This document shows positions 50,401-61,085 of a DNA stretch of 64,000 nt, piece after piece. The translations under genes were made by a program, and so were the position numbers. Origin of the DNA: ASV31 sp965229765 (GTDB lineage: Bacteria > Pseudomonadota > Alphaproteobacteria > Rhodobacterales > Rhodobacteraceae); assembly GCA_965229765.1 (NCBI GenBank), contig CBDDJT010000004.1, positions 1,488,001 through 1,552,000 on the forward strand. Reading direction: 5' to 3'. The notes under the pieces were generated by a model. It saw only the letters and a list, made by a program, of their open reading frames with translations. It did not search any database and was not told the origin of the DNA. Numbering within the stretch: position 1 is the first letter of the stretch; every line of letters starts with the position of its first letter.

Positions 50401-50895
50401 TCAGGCGCCGTAGACCGGCCCAAGCGCGAGGTAGATGCCAAGCCCGCCGCCAAGCGCCAGCCCCATGGGGAACTTGCGGCTTTGCCAGGACACCCAGTCG
50501 GCGGTCTGGCTGCGGACCGCGGGAATGGCCCGGAAAAGGCGGTGGGTGACCAGCGCCGCGATCATCACCGCCGAGAGCAGCACGAAGAAGGCGGGGGCGT
50601 CGGCCGCAGGCACGAAAAGCGCCATGCCGGCGGCGAATTTCGCGTCGCCCGCGCCCAGAAGCCGCAGCATGTTGGCGACGATCCCCAGCACCAGCACCAG
50701 CACAGCCTGCGCAAGGCGCCAGAGGTAGGCGTCGAACGGCAGGGCCGCCAGCCCGACCACCACGAAGACCGCGAGCAGAGCCAGGACGGACTTGTTGCGG
50801 ATCTTCATGAACTTGAGATCGCTCCATGCTGCCCAGAAACAAATGGGCAGCACGAACGGCAGGAACCACAGCGCCTCGGCCTGGGTAAGGGCCAT
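50401..50895 (-). CDS. cpaA: Prepilin peptidase, TadV/CpaA type
   Basis: A 164-residue membrane protease that cleaves the leader of Flp prepilin. Both aspartates of the A24 family are visible: one in WSDLKFMKIRN near residue 26 and one in LLGAGDAKFAAG (GxGD motif). Four to six hydrophobic helices flank them. ATG 50895 is 2 bp after the tadD stop. A 96-bp gap follows before the AAA ATPase gene. Confidence 0.93.
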   Translation of the reverse strand: MALTQAEALWFLPFVLPICFWAAWSDLKFMKIRNKSVLALLAVFVVVGLAALPFDAYLWRLAQAVLVLVLGIVANMLRLLGAGDAKFAAGMALFVPAADAPAFFVLLSAVMIAALVTHRLFRAIPAVRSQTADWVSWQSRKFPMGLALGGGLGIYLALGPVYGA

Positions 50896-50897
50896 GG

Positions 50898-51758
50898 TCA
50901 GTTCACGGCCTCGGGGTCAAGCGCGCGCAGGGCGCGCACGGCGGCCTCGAAGTACTGCGGGTGCGTCTCTATTGCGTCCTGAAGGAGCGTCTTGCCCATC
51001 GTGATGTCGTTCTGCTTGATCGCGGTGAGCGCGAGCGTGTGCAGAAGCTGGGCCCGTTCCACCTGTGTCATGGACAGGACGGGCAGTTCGTACTTGCGCT
51101 GGGCGCCGCGCGCGAGGACGAGGTTGTTCTTGGTGGTGAAAAGGCTGGGATCGTGGCCGATCGCTTCGACGAAGAGGCGTTCGGCATCGGCGAAATCGCC
51201 GCGGCTGAGCTTGGAATAGCCCCAGTTGTTAAGCACGCCGGCGGGGGTTGTCGTGAGGCCCACCGCGGTTTCGTAGTAGCTGTCGGCGTTCTTCCATTCC
51301 TTGTTGGAATCCGCGACCATCGCTTCGAGCCGGTAGCGCTTGAACGTCTCGTGGGTGGGGGGCACCTTGTCGAGCACGGCTTCTGCCTTGTCCCATTCGC
51401 CGGCGCGGATCAGGGCGTCGGCGTAATCGACCTGATCCTCGGAGGTCGATTCGGGGTGGGCGATGACGGCCTTCCACGCCGTGACGGCCTCTGACGGGCG
51501 CTTGGCGCGCACCAGCGACTTGGCCAGCCCGCGTTGTAGGTCGATCCGGTCGGGTTTGCCGTTCACGGCGCGCTGAAAGTAGCTGACGGCCTCGTTCGGG
51601 TCGCCCACGGTCAGCATGATGTCGTTCAGGTTCGACTCGTCGATGACGTTCACGCCCTCGATGGCGCGTTCGACTTCGGCGTCGCTGATATCCTGTGCGC
51701 ATCCGGCGGCCAGAGTCAGGCTGCCGACACACAGCGCCAGTGCGAGGCCCTTGCGCAT
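50898..51758 (-). CDS. tadD: TadD-like TPR lipoprotein
   Basis: A 286-residue lipoprotein (lipobox LAAGC near residue 20) with tandem TPR helices: VSYFQRAVNGKPDRIDLQRGLAKSL, VDYADALIRAGEWDKAEAVLDKV, and others to residue 280. In tad systems TadD is a pilotin-type factor for secretin assembly at the outer membrane. It follows another TPR lipoprotein gene (51786-52358) by 27 bp. Confidence 0.9.
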   Translation of the reverse strand: MRKGLALALCVGSLTLAAGCAQDISDAEVERAIEGVNVIDESNLNDIMLTVGDPNEAVSYFQRAVNGKPDRIDLQRGLAKSLVRAKRPSEAVTAWKAVIAHPESTSEDQVDYADALIRAGEWDKAEAVLDKVPPTHETFKRYRLEAMVADSNKEWKNADSYYETAVGLTTTPAGVLNNWGYSKLSRGDFADAERLFVEAIGHDPSLFTTKNNLVLARGAQRKYELPVLSMTQVERAQLLHTLALTAIKQNDITMGKTLLQDAIETHPQYFEAAVRALRALDPEAVN

Positions 51759-51785
51759 CCTATCGTTCCTTACTGCTCGACCCGC

Positions 51786-52358
51786 CTAGAGTGGTTCCGG
51801 CGGCCCGCTGACGGCCGGTGTTTCGTACACCAGCGCGAATTCTTTGTTTGTGTCGGCACCATACGCCGAATTGTCGTGTTTTGCGAGCGCCAAGCGCAGG
51901 TTTTCCCGGATCGTCGCACTTGCGCCATCATCGAGCGCGAAGGCGTTTCGAAAGACTTCCTTGGCCTCGGCGATCTTGCCGGCCTCCATCAGGACAACGC
52001 CGAGATTGTTCCAGGCGGCGGGGCTTTCGGGGTTGACCTCGACCGCGCGGCGCAAGAGCTCCTCGGCCTGTCCGAGACGGCCGAGGTTGAGGTTGACGGA
52101 GCCAAGCGCCGTAAGAACCTCGGATGTCATCCCAAGCTCTGTCGCGGCGCGGTAATAGGCCCGCAGTGCAAGCTGGTGTTCGCCGGCGGCTTCAAGCCGG
52201 GCGCCCACGGTCAGGCCATCGACCGCGTCACCGCGCGCGGGGCCGGCCGGTGCATAGGGCGAGCCTTGTTGCAACGCCCGGTCCGTGGTGTCGGCGCAGC
52301 CCGAGAGCCCGGTGGCGAGGGCGGCGGCGACGAGAAGGGGGCGAAGTATTGTTTTCAT
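51786..52358 (-). CDS. Second TPR lipoprotein of the tad operon
   Basis: A 190-residue lipoprotein with lipobox LSGCAD and two to three TPR units (LALRAYYRAATELGMTSEVL, LGQAEELLRRAVEVNPES, AEAKEVFRNAFALDDGAS). It resembles TadD but is shorter. ATG 52358 lies one base after the tadC stop (TGAAATG). It may be a TadD paralogue that assists the secretin. Its last 40 residues are not recognised. Confidence 0.85.
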   Translation of the reverse strand: MKTILRPLLVAAALATGLSGCADTTDRALQQGSPYAPAGPARGDAVDGLTVGARLEAAGEHQLALRAYYRAATELGMTSEVLTALGSVNLNLGRLGQAEELLRRAVEVNPESPAAWNNLGVVLMEAGKIAEAKEVFRNAFALDDGASATIRENLRLALAKHDNSAYGADTNKEFALVYETPAVSGPPEPL

Positions 52359-52359
52359 T

Positions 52360-53346
52360 TCAGAACAATGGCTTGTCGCCGCCAAGCGTGGTCACGACGT
52401 CATAGACGGACGGCCCCACGAGGATCAGCAGAAGCGGCGGCACGGTCAGTCCCATGGTGACCAGCGTCATTTTCGTGGGCAACTGGTTGGCAGCCTCTTC
52501 GGCGCGCATCAGGCGCTTGTCGCGCATTTCGGCGGAATATACGCGCAGCGCCTCTGACACGGGCGTGCCGAACTGGGTCGACTGGATCAGGACGGTGACG
52601 AAGCTGTTGACGTCGGGCACCCCGGCGCGCTCGCCGAAGTCGCGCAGCACGCTTGAGCGATCCTTGCCGGCCTTGATCTCGTAGCTGACAAGCTGGAATT
52701 CCTCGGACAGGGCGGGGTAGCTGGTCTTCATTTCCTTTGCGACGCGCAGGATCGCCTGATCGAGCGACTGGCCGGCCTCGACACAGACCAGCAGCAGGTC
52801 GAGCGCATCGGGGAAACCGCGTTCGATTTCCTTTTGCCGGGCCTCGGCGCGGCTGTTGACCCAGCGCTTGGGCCCCATGTAGCCGATCATCGCCGGGATC
52901 AGCACCTTGGCGATGGTCATCGGCATGTCCGGCTCGGCCTCGGAGGCCGCGTTGCTGTAGAGCATGTAGCCCAGCCCGATGACCAGCCCGCCGATCCCAA
53001 GGACGAACTGCAACAGGTAGAACATGCGCACCGACGCCTTGGAGCGGTAGCCGGCGCGCAGGAGGGTCATGCGGACGGCGGAATACTGTTCGGCGTCCTG
53101 CGGTTCCAGGAAGGTGGAGTACTTTTCGAGCTTGTCCTGCTTGTCGCGCGCGCGCAGCTGGGCCTGCCCGGGCTTGGCCTTGGCGGCATCCGTGCGCGAT
53201 CGCTTCAGCTTTTCGAGGGGATCGTCGCTTTTGCGCAGGAGCATCGGCAGGGTCATCACGACAAGAAGGATGCCGAGCGCGCCGACGAGGACGACGGGGC
53301 CGAAATCGCCAAGGTTGGCTGTCAGGGGACCGAGAAGACCGTTCAT
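52360..53346 (-). CDS. tadC: Type II/IV secretion-like inner-membrane protein TadC
   Basis: A 328-residue inner-membrane platform protein of the GspF family. It has an N-terminal helix (GPVVLVGALGILLVVMTLPML), an internal helix pair, the conserved GFPDALDLLLVCVEAGQSLDQA segment, GVPDVNSFVTVLIQSTQFGTPVSEALRVYS, and a final helix. It pairs with TadB to anchor the pilus motor. It lies 13 bp after tadB. Confidence 0.94.
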   Translation of the reverse strand: MNGLLGPLTANLGDFGPVVLVGALGILLVVMTLPMLLRKSDDPLEKLKRSRTDAAKAKPGQAQLRARDKQDKLEKYSTFLEPQDAEQYSAVRMTLLRAGYRSKASVRMFYLLQFVLGIGGLVIGLGYMLYSNAASEAEPDMPMTIAKVLIPAMIGYMGPKRWVNSRAEARQKEIERGFPDALDLLLVCVEAGQSLDQAILRVAKEMKTSYPALSEEFQLVSYEIKAGKDRSSVLRDFGERAGVPDVNSFVTVLIQSTQFGTPVSEALRVYSAEMRDKRLMRAEEAANQLPTKMTLVTMGLTVPPLLLILVGPSVYDVVTTLGGDKPLF

Positions 53347-53359
53347 CGCGTTCGTCCCC

Positions 53360-54328
53360 TCAGACCTGAATGTTGGTGAGCATGCGCATCACCAGAAGGT
53401 TGGCGACAAGAAACAGGCCGACGACGATGCAGGCCGGGATGAAGACGGGCGTTTCCATCACCTTGTCGTAATAGTTCGGCTGGGCCACGTTGATGCCGAT
53501 AAGCGCCACCAGCGGAAAGCCCGACAGGAACTTGCCCGACCACTGCGCCTCGGCGGTGATGGCGGCGACCTTGCGAAACAGCTTGAAGCGCGACCGGATC
53601 ACGACGCTGAGGCCATCGAGGATGTCGGCAAGGTTGCCGCCCGACTGCTGCTGGATCGTCACGGCCACCGAAAGAAAGCGCAAATCCTGCATGTCGAGCC
53701 GTTCGGCCATTGCCTTGAGCGCCTCGCCCACGTCGCGGCCATAGGCGGCCTCGTCCGAGATCATGCCCATTTCCGTGCCGAGGGGGTCGGCGACCTCCTT
53801 GGCGACGATGTTGAGGGCCGAGGTGAACGGGTGGCCGACGCGCAGGCTGCGCACCATCAGTTCGACGGCGTCGGGCAGCTGTTCCTCGATCAGCTTCATG
53901 CGCTGCTTGGCCTTGTTGGACACCCAGACATAGACGCCGCCCACACCCATAGCGACCGACACGATCAGGCGGATGACCGGACTGGCGCCGGTGCCGACGG
54001 TCAGGCCGACGAAGGCGACGACGCTGAGCAGGCCCATGATCATGATCAGCTGTGTCGGGCTGAAGGCCATGTTGGCCTTTTGCGCCTTGGTGGCCAGCAG
54101 GGAATAGAGCGGAATGGACTGCGAGCGCAGGTGCTGGCCCATCTCCTTGCGGAGTTGTTCGAGCACCTGTTCGCGCCCGGCGCCTTTTTCCAGCATACGC
54201 AGGCGGCGGTTCACGCGGCTGTTGAGACTGATCGAGCGGCCGAAGACGGCGAGGTATATCGCCTCGACCATCGCGAGGACCCCGATGAAGATCAGTCCGT
54301 AAATGAGTGGTTCGGCACTGAATGTCAT
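53360..54328 (-). CDS. tadB: Type II/IV secretion-like inner-membrane protein TadB
   Basis: A 322-residue platform protein related to TadC. Hydrophobic stretches are at the N-terminus (LIYGLIFIGVLAMVEAIYLAV), mid (LIMIMGLLSVVAFVGLTVG) and at the end. The GspF pattern is LPDAVELMVRSLRVGHPFTSAL and VTIQQQSGGNLADILDGLS. It follows cpaF by 18 bp and precedes tadC. Confidence 0.94.
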   Translation of the reverse strand: MTFSAEPLIYGLIFIGVLAMVEAIYLAVFGRSISLNSRVNRRLRMLEKGAGREQVLEQLRKEMGQHLRSQSIPLYSLLATKAQKANMAFSPTQLIMIMGLLSVVAFVGLTVGTGASPVIRLIVSVAMGVGGVYVWVSNKAKQRMKLIEEQLPDAVELMVRSLRVGHPFTSALNIVAKEVADPLGTEMGMISDEAAYGRDVGEALKAMAERLDMQDLRFLSVAVTIQQQSGGNLADILDGLSVVIRSRFKLFRKVAAITAEAQWSGKFLSGFPLVALIGINVAQPNYYDKVMETPVFIPACIVVGLFLVANLLVMRMLTNIQV

Positions 54329-54346
54329 TGCGTCACGTTCTACCCG

Positions 54347-55795
<1,449 letters not shown>

Positions 55796-55806
55796 GGTTT
55801 GGACCC

Positions 55807-57039
55807 TCAGGCTTCGGCCGCGGCGGCGGCATGTTCGTGCAGCGACACGGCGAGTTTGTGGATTTCCTTGCGCAGCGGATTCTTCGGCGCGGTTTCGGCC
55901 AGCGGCTGGCCGTGGTCACCGCTTTGCATCACCTGCCGGCCGCCGTCGGGAAGCTGCACGTCAAGGCTGATGTCGAGGCTTTCCGCCATGCGCTTGACCC
56001 GCGCGCGGCCCTGCATGTCGGTGAACTTGGGCGCGCGGTTCAGGATGAAGCGCAGCTTTTCATAGGGCAGTTCCTCGGCCTTGAGCGCGCGCACGAGGCG
56101 CAGCGAATTCTGGGCCGAGCGCATTTCGAGTTCGAGTGGCGTGAGGTAGACATGCGCGGCGGTCAGCACCGTTTCGGTCCACTGCACGATCGTCTTGGGC
56201 AGATCGACCACGACGTAGTCGAAATGCTTGCGCGCGGTATCAAGCAGGCGCTTGACGTCCTCTTGCGACAACAGGTCGAGCGGTATCATGTCGGCCGGTG
56301 CGGTCAGCACGCGCAGCTTGTCGTTGAAGGTGACAAGCGCCTGATTGAACCCCTCGTCATCCATGTTGGCCAGATCCGAGAGGATCTCGAACACCACGTC
56401 GCGGCGCGGCAGGTCGAGGTAGGTGGCGACCGAGCCGTGCTGAAAATCGAGGTCCAGAAGACATACCTGCGGCAGGGGGTCGGCCTGGATGTTGGCGAGT
56501 TCCCAGGCAAGGTTGGTGGCAAGCGTCGTCGCACCGACGCCACCCGCCATGCCCTGGATGGCGATGATTGCCCCGTCATGGTCGCCGGAACTGCGGCGCC
56601 GGGCCGGTTCTTCGACAAGGTTGGCGGGGGCGGGGGCCGTCAGCCTTTCGATGGCCTCGTGAAGCGCGCCCTCGGGCAGCGGGTAGGGCACGAATTCCTG
56701 CGCGCCCAGCCGAAGAAGCTGGTGCAGCGCGATGGTGCTGACATCCTCTGCGATCAGGATGACCTTCAGACCGTTCTTCTTGGCGGTCAGCAGGACGTCG
56801 GCGATCACGGCGAGGTTGTCTTCGTCTTCCTCGTCGATGGCCAGCGCGACGAATTCAAGCGAGGCGGCGTCCGGCTGTGCAAGGAACAGGCGCGCGTCCT
56901 CGAAGCTGAGATCACCCCAGGCTTCGCCCAGTTCCGATTCCATGTCTTCGATCAGAAGATCGAACTTCTGAACGTCGCGCGAAACGGTGCAGGCGGCGAT
57001 GGGCGCGTCTTGCTGTTGTATCGCGACACTTGTCGACAT
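55807..57039 (-). CDS. cpaE: Pilus localisation ParA-like ATPase TadZ/CpaE
   Basis: A 410-residue protein with an N-terminal receiver-like domain (FVALAIDEEDEDNLAVIADVL, LLRLGAQEFVPYPLPEGAL) and a C-terminal ParA/MinD-like ATPase domain. The P-loop region reads GMAGGVGATTLATNLA and lacks the lysine of a standard Walker A, as in some TadZ proteins. Other signs are LDLDFQHGSVATYLDLPRRD and DYVVVDLPKT. ATG 57039 follows AAGGGG at 4 nt. It positions the pilus machine at the pole in relatives. Confidence 0.93.
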   Translation of the reverse strand: MSTSVAIQQQDAPIAACTVSRDVQKFDLLIEDMESELGEAWGDLSFEDARLFLAQPDAASLEFVALAIDEEDEDNLAVIADVLLTAKKNGLKVILIAEDVSTIALHQLLRLGAQEFVPYPLPEGALHEAIERLTAPAPANLVEEPARRRSSGDHDGAIIAIQGMAGGVGATTLATNLAWELANIQADPLPQVCLLDLDFQHGSVATYLDLPRRDVVFEILSDLANMDDEGFNQALVTFNDKLRVLTAPADMIPLDLLSQEDVKRLLDTARKHFDYVVVDLPKTIVQWTETVLTAAHVYLTPLELEMRSAQNSLRLVRALKAEELPYEKLRFILNRAPKFTDMQGRARVKRMAESLDISLDVQLPDGGRQVMQSGDHGQPLAETAPKNPLRKEIHKLAVSLHEHAAAAAEA

Positions 57040-57239
57040 CAAACAAACCCCTTGCGGTCACACCATTCGTGCGGAGCTGTCGGGTTGCTTTCCCGGTGCC
57101 CCTGGATCGGGCCGAAACCGCCACGCGGTTCCCGACCTGCCCAGTGTTCTTGATCGTTTGAAACTTTGGCAACATTAGGGCCAGAAGGCCAAAAATGTTC
57201 GGTATTCGAATACTTTGGCGGATTTCCCGCCAGAGTAGA

Positions 57240-57911
57240 TTATTGGCCGAGAGCTTCGGTGCCCGAGGTTTCCGCACCGGCCGAAGTCTGGGACGTGCCG
57301 GCCGAGGCGACGTAGCCGCGGTAGACGATCAGCGCATACTTGCCGTCGAGCACCAGCGGGTTGTTGGACACGAAACCGGACACTTCCGTCACGGTGCGCC
57401 GGTTGCGGCGTTCACGCTCTTGCGTGGCGACGACCGGCTGATCCTCGCCAAAGCTGACCAGCGCCTCCAGCCGTTCGCGGCTTATGCCTTGCGTGGCGAA
57501 AAAGGCGACGACGGCCTCTGCCCGGCGCCGGCCCAGCGACCTGTTGTAACTGGAGGATCCGACGGCGTCGGCGTGGCCGTACACGCGGAAGCGCACCTCG
57601 GGGAATTGTCTGATCCAGTCGGCCTGGCGGCGGAGCACGTCAATGGCGGCGGCGTCAAGCCGGGCGCTGTTGAACTCGAACGTGATCGTCGAGGGCACCT
57701 CGTTCTCGAAGCGGCGGGCAAGATTGGCGACATAGGTCTTTTCGCCCGAGTGTATGGCGATGTTGTTGGCCGTCGGATCGCCGAAGCCGCCTTCGTCGAT
57801 GGATGCGCCAAGCTCTCCGAACCAGTCTTGCGCGGCGGGCGAGTTGATGCAGCCGGCCAGACCCAGAAGGGCGGCGGCGGCAAGGCAGCGGGCTGCGGCC
57901 GAACGCGTCAT
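57240..57911 (-). CDS. OmpA-family lipoprotein in the tad operon (CpaD position)
   Basis: A 223-residue lipoprotein with lipobox LAGCIN and an OmpA-like C-terminal domain (ITFEFNSARLDAAAIDVLRRQ, RVYGHADAVGSSSYNRSLGRRRA, SFGEDQPV). It is between cpaC and cpaE, where Caulobacter has CpaD. A C-terminal extension of about 45 residues (GFVSNNPLVLDGKYALIVYRGY) follows the OmpA domain. ATG 57911 starts 5 nt after the cpaC stop. It could tether the pilus secretin to peptidoglycan. Confidence 0.88.
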   Translation of the reverse strand: MTRSAAARCLAAAALLGLAGCINSPAAQDWFGELGASIDEGGFGDPTANNIAIHSGEKTYVANLARRFENEVPSTITFEFNSARLDAAAIDVLRRQADWIRQFPEVRFRVYGHADAVGSSSYNRSLGRRRAEAVVAFFATQGISRERLEALVSFGEDQPVVATQERERRNRRTVTEVSGFVSNNPLVLDGKYALIVYRGYVASAGTSQTSAGAETSGTEALGQ

Positions 57912-57916
57912 CTGGG

Positions 57917-59347
57917 TCACTCCATCACATAGCCGTAGGGGCCGCTGAAATCCTGCCGCGCGACTTCGGCCGCAGCACCGGCGCGCGGGCCGTTGCGACC
58001 CAGAAGCTGGCCGTTGAGAAAGAATTCCGCCTCGGAGGGCAGGCGCACACGGTCTGTGGGCAGGGCGAGCGCCTCTCCTCGGGTGGGGGTGACGAGGTGC
58101 GGGGTGACGATGATGACCAGTTCCGACTGGTTGCGATCGAATTCCGAGCTGCGGAAGAGAGCGCCCAGCACCGGGATGTCGCCCAGCCACGGCACCTGGC
58201 CCTTCAGGTTCGTGAAATCGTCCTGAAGCAGGCCGGCGATGGCAAAGCTTTCGCCGTCGCGCATCTCGACCGTGGTCGAGGTTTCGCGCTTGCTGAAGCC
58301 GTTCACAAGGAAGCCGCCGTTCTGGACGGTGATCGTGGAATCGATGCCGGACACGGCCGCCATGATCTCGAGGTTGATGACATCGCCATCGACCACGCGG
58401 GGCGTGAAGGTCAGTTCCACGCCGAAGGCCTTGTAGTCGATGCCGACACCGCCGTTGTCGGCCGCGATCGGAATCGGGTACTCGCCACCGGCGAGGAAAC
58501 TGGCCGTCTGCCCGGAAAGCGCGGTCAGGTTGGGTTCGGCCAGCGTCCGGACGACCCCCTTGTTTTCAAGCGCTTCCAGCAGAATCTGGAATTCGACGCC
58601 GCCCACGGCAAAACCGAGCGAGGCGCGCGCGCTGGCCGGCGACGTTGTCGTCGCCGAGGTTTCCGCATCGCCGTCAAGCACCGCAGACAGGTTGTCGCCG
58701 TCCGCAAAGACGTTGTTGCCGCCGGCAACGCCCAGAGTGGTGCCGACCGTGCCGCCGAATCCGACAGACGAACGGAGGCTTTTCGTAACCGAGCGGCGCA
58801 TTTCCGCGAAACGCACCTTCAGCATCACCTGCTGAGTGCCGCCGACGCCCATCAGGTTGGAGACACGGCCGGGGGCATAGCGTTCGGCCAGTTCGATCGC
58901 GCGGTCGAGCTTGGCGCCGCTGGACACGACGCCCGACAGCACGATGCCATCGTTCGCGGTGCGCACCTCTATGTTCTCGCCCGGCAGGATCTGTTGCAGA
59001 CGCTCCTTGAATTCCGCGATGTCGGGGGTGAGCGAGACATCGACGTTGGAAATCAGCGATCCGTCCGGCGCAAGAAGCGTGAGCGTGGTGCGTCCCGGCG
59101 ACTTGCCCAGGATGTAGATCGAGCGATCCGACAGGGTCGAGATGTCGGCGATGCTGGGGTTGGCGATCGAAAGCTCTGCGAAGGGCGTGTCGCTTTCGAC
59201 CACGATGGCGCGGTTCATCGATACGTTGAGCATCCCAGAGCTTGACCCGGTCATGACCCGCAGGGTGTCCGAAACGGCAGGCGCCGCCAGAAACACACAG
59301 GCGGCTAGGGCCATCAGGCCCTTACGAAACTGCTTTTTGGCCGTCAT
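57917..59347 (-). CDS. cpaC: Tad secretin CpaC/RcpA
   Basis: A 476-residue outer-membrane secretin with a signal peptide (GLMALAACVFLAAPAVS). The N-terminal pilus-biogenesis domain reads PSIADISTLSDRSIYILGKSPGRTTLTL; a BON-like segment NIEVRTANDGIVLSGVVSSGAKL follows, and the secretin core has RFAEMRRSVTKSLRSSVGF, LAEPNLTALSGQTASFLAGGE and VPWLGDIPVLGALFRS. It forms the channel for the Flp pilus. Confidence 0.95.
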   Translation of the reverse strand: MTAKKQFRKGLMALAACVFLAAPAVSDTLRVMTGSSSGMLNVSMNRAIVVESDTPFAELSIANPSIADISTLSDRSIYILGKSPGRTTLTLLAPDGSLISNVDVSLTPDIAEFKERLQQILPGENIEVRTANDGIVLSGVVSSGAKLDRAIELAERYAPGRVSNLMGVGGTQQVMLKVRFAEMRRSVTKSLRSSVGFGGTVGTTLGVAGGNNVFADGDNLSAVLDGDAETSATTTSPASARASLGFAVGGVEFQILLEALENKGVVRTLAEPNLTALSGQTASFLAGGEYPIPIAADNGGVGIDYKAFGVELTFTPRVVDGDVINLEIMAAVSGIDSTITVQNGGFLVNGFSKRETSTTVEMRDGESFAIAGLLQDDFTNLKGQVPWLGDIPVLGALFRSSEFDRNQSELVIIVTPHLVTPTRGEALALPTDRVRLPSEAEFFLNGQLLGRNGPRAGAAAEVARQDFSGPYGYVME

Positions 59348-59502
59348 GTGATCCTGCCTCTCCGATCACGGGTCCGGCGCGTCTTTGAGCGCGCTCGGAC
59401 CGATCATGCCCTGTTTGGTGTTTTCAATCAATAATCAGGTGTTTGGCGTCGTATCTTTATGTGGATAAGTGGCAACAGAAGGAGAGAGGCCCGGCACAAG
59501 CC

Positions 59503-60369
59503 CTAGTTTGTGCAGGGTATTTCCGTGACCATGATTTCCGAACCTCGGCGGGTGCGGACGGTACAGACGCGCGGTGCCTCCGCAGTTTCGGCCACTTCGG
59601 GCGCGGCTTCTTCGGTGTTCAGGCCCAGAAGCGTGCGCTGGTCGATCTCGACTCCGCCGACGACGGTGTCGTCGGAATTGCCGACAAGTGCCAGTGACAG
59701 CTTGCCGGTGCTTTGGGCCGTGGCCAGCCCGGCGACCTCTTCCGGTGTCGCCTCGACCGTGACGGTGCGGGCGATCGTGGGATTGTTGCTTTCCTTGTCG
59801 GTCTTCTGGTCGATGGCGACGAGGCGCATGTTGGCCTGGATCAGCTTGGTGACGTTGCCGGTGTCGCGGGTGTTGCCCGGCAGGCGGCCGGTCCAGTAGA
59901 CATCGACGCGGTCGCCCGGGCGCAGGAAGCCGGACACGCCCGTCGAGACGTCCACGGAAATGGCGAAGGCGCGCATCCCCTTGGTCAGGCGTGCCGAAAC
60001 GCCGGCATCCTCGCCGGGTTCGGTCACCTTGACGGCCAGCAGCGCCTCGTCCTTCTCGATGGCGCGCACGGCGACGCGGGGAATGTCCACGCCCTGGGGA
60101 AAGAGCTCTTCCATGGTCAGGAAGGCGCCTTCGGGCACGGCCTCTTGCGGCCAGATCACGGCGCGGACGTCTTCGGCGGTAACGGGCTCGCCATAGCTCA
60201 GGGCCTTGTCGGTCACCAGAACCTCGACAACCGGGCCGATGCGTTCGCGCAGTTCGCGTTCCTTGGCCAGCGCGGCCTGTTGCGCGCCGATGAAATCGTT
60301 CGCCAGATAGACGGCACCGCCGGCGAGGCCGATGCCGAGCACGAGCACGAGGTAAAAGACCGCTTTCAT
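59503..60369 (-). CDS. cpaB: Flp pilus assembly protein CpaB/RcpC
   Basis: A 288-residue periplasmic protein anchored by an N-terminal helix (VFYLVLVLGIGLAGGAVYLA). It has a SAF domain (VLVTDKALSYGEPVTAEDVR) and the RcpC-type segment RAFAISVDVSTGVSGFLRPGDRVDVYWT. It stabilises the CpaC channel. The C-terminal tail has two Cys. It starts 110 bp after the second flp gene and is 155 bp upstream of cpaC. Confidence 0.94.
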   Translation of the reverse strand: MKAVFYLVLVLGIGLAGGAVYLANDFIGAQQAALAKERELRERIGPVVEVLVTDKALSYGEPVTAEDVRAVIWPQEAVPEGAFLTMEELFPQGVDIPRVAVRAIEKDEALLAVKVTEPGEDAGVSARLTKGMRAFAISVDVSTGVSGFLRPGDRVDVYWTGRLPGNTRDTGNVTKLIQANMRLVAIDQKTDKESNNPTIARTVTVEATPEEVAGLATAQSTGKLSLALVGNSDDTVVGGVEIDQRTLLGLNTEEAAPEVAETAEAPRVCTVRTRRGSEIMVTEIPCTN

Positions 60370-60478
60370 CCAGTTCGTCCCTTTTCTTGCCGCGTCCCGG
60401 GCCGCGGAATTCCTGCCTTGCGGGCATTCTGACCCATCAATGGGGCAAAAGAATGGAGATCGGGCAAAAGCCGGCGCG

Positions 60479-60679
60479 TCAGTCCGCGCGGTTTGGGAAG
60501 ACGGGGGGCGCGTGGTTCTCGACGCGCGTGTTCACCGACTCTGTCGAGTCGAGAAAGCCGTCGGCGAACGTCATCATCACGGCCAGGCCCAGGCCGACAA
60601 CAGCGGCGGTCACGACCACAAAATCCGCGGTTACGGCCCCGTCATCGGAGAAGATGAATTTCCTGACCCACAGATACAT
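60479..60679 (-). CDS. Flp-family prepilin, second copy
   Basis: A 66-residue prepilin with a short basic leader (WVRKFIFSDDG) and a hydrophobic helix AVTADFVVVTAAVVGLGLAV. The cleavage site is after the Gly; +5 and +6 are Asp-Phe where most Flp pilins have Glu-Tyr. ATG 60679 is chosen because GGGAG lies 6 nt upstream. The tail (VENHAPPVFPNRAD) differs from the first copy, which suggests a minor pilin. Confidence 0.88.
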   Translation of the reverse strand: MYLWVRKFIFSDDGAVTADFVVVTAAVVGLGLAVMMTFADGFLDSTESVNTRVENHAPPVFPNRAD

Positions 60680-60881
60680 CACAAGCTCCCTCACCGTCGG
60701 ATCGTTGCCCAGAACGCGGCACCGATGTCTTTCAACGATTTGGCATTTGGAATCTGGCGAAATTGCGATGGGCGACGCACTTTTTTGGGAGGCCCGAGCA
60801 CAGTTTGCCGCTACATCAAAAGGGAAAGCCGCGCCCGGTGGGGCGCGGCCATGACCAGCTTTCGCTGGGCGGGTTCGGAAA

Positions 60882-61085
60882 TTAGTCCGTCCGCGAGGTG
60901 TAGGTGTTGCCCGAGGCGTCCGACTCGATGCCCGTGTTCACGGTCTCGGCGGAGTCAAGCACACCGTCGGCCAGGGTGGCCAGAACGGCGATGCCCAGGC
61001 CAACAACGGCGGCGGTCACAACCACGAAGTCAACGGTAACGGCGCCATCTTCGTCACGGCGGAAGTTCTTGATGAAGTTAAACAT
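60882..61085 (-). CDS. flp: Flp-family major prepilin
   Basis: A 67-residue prepilin: basic leader (MFNFIKNFRRDEDG), then AVTVDFVVVTAAVVGLGIAV and a polar tail ending NTYTSRTD. Processing by the encoded TadV-type peptidase is expected between Gly14 and Ala15. The Glu5 of typical Flp is Asp here. It is the first gene of the tad operon, preceded by a long AT-richer leader region; the ATG 61085 is unambiguous. Confidence 0.92.
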   Translation of the reverse strand: MFNFIKNFRRDEDGAVTVDFVVVTAAVVGLGIAVLATLADGVLDSAETVNTGIESDASGNTYTSRTD

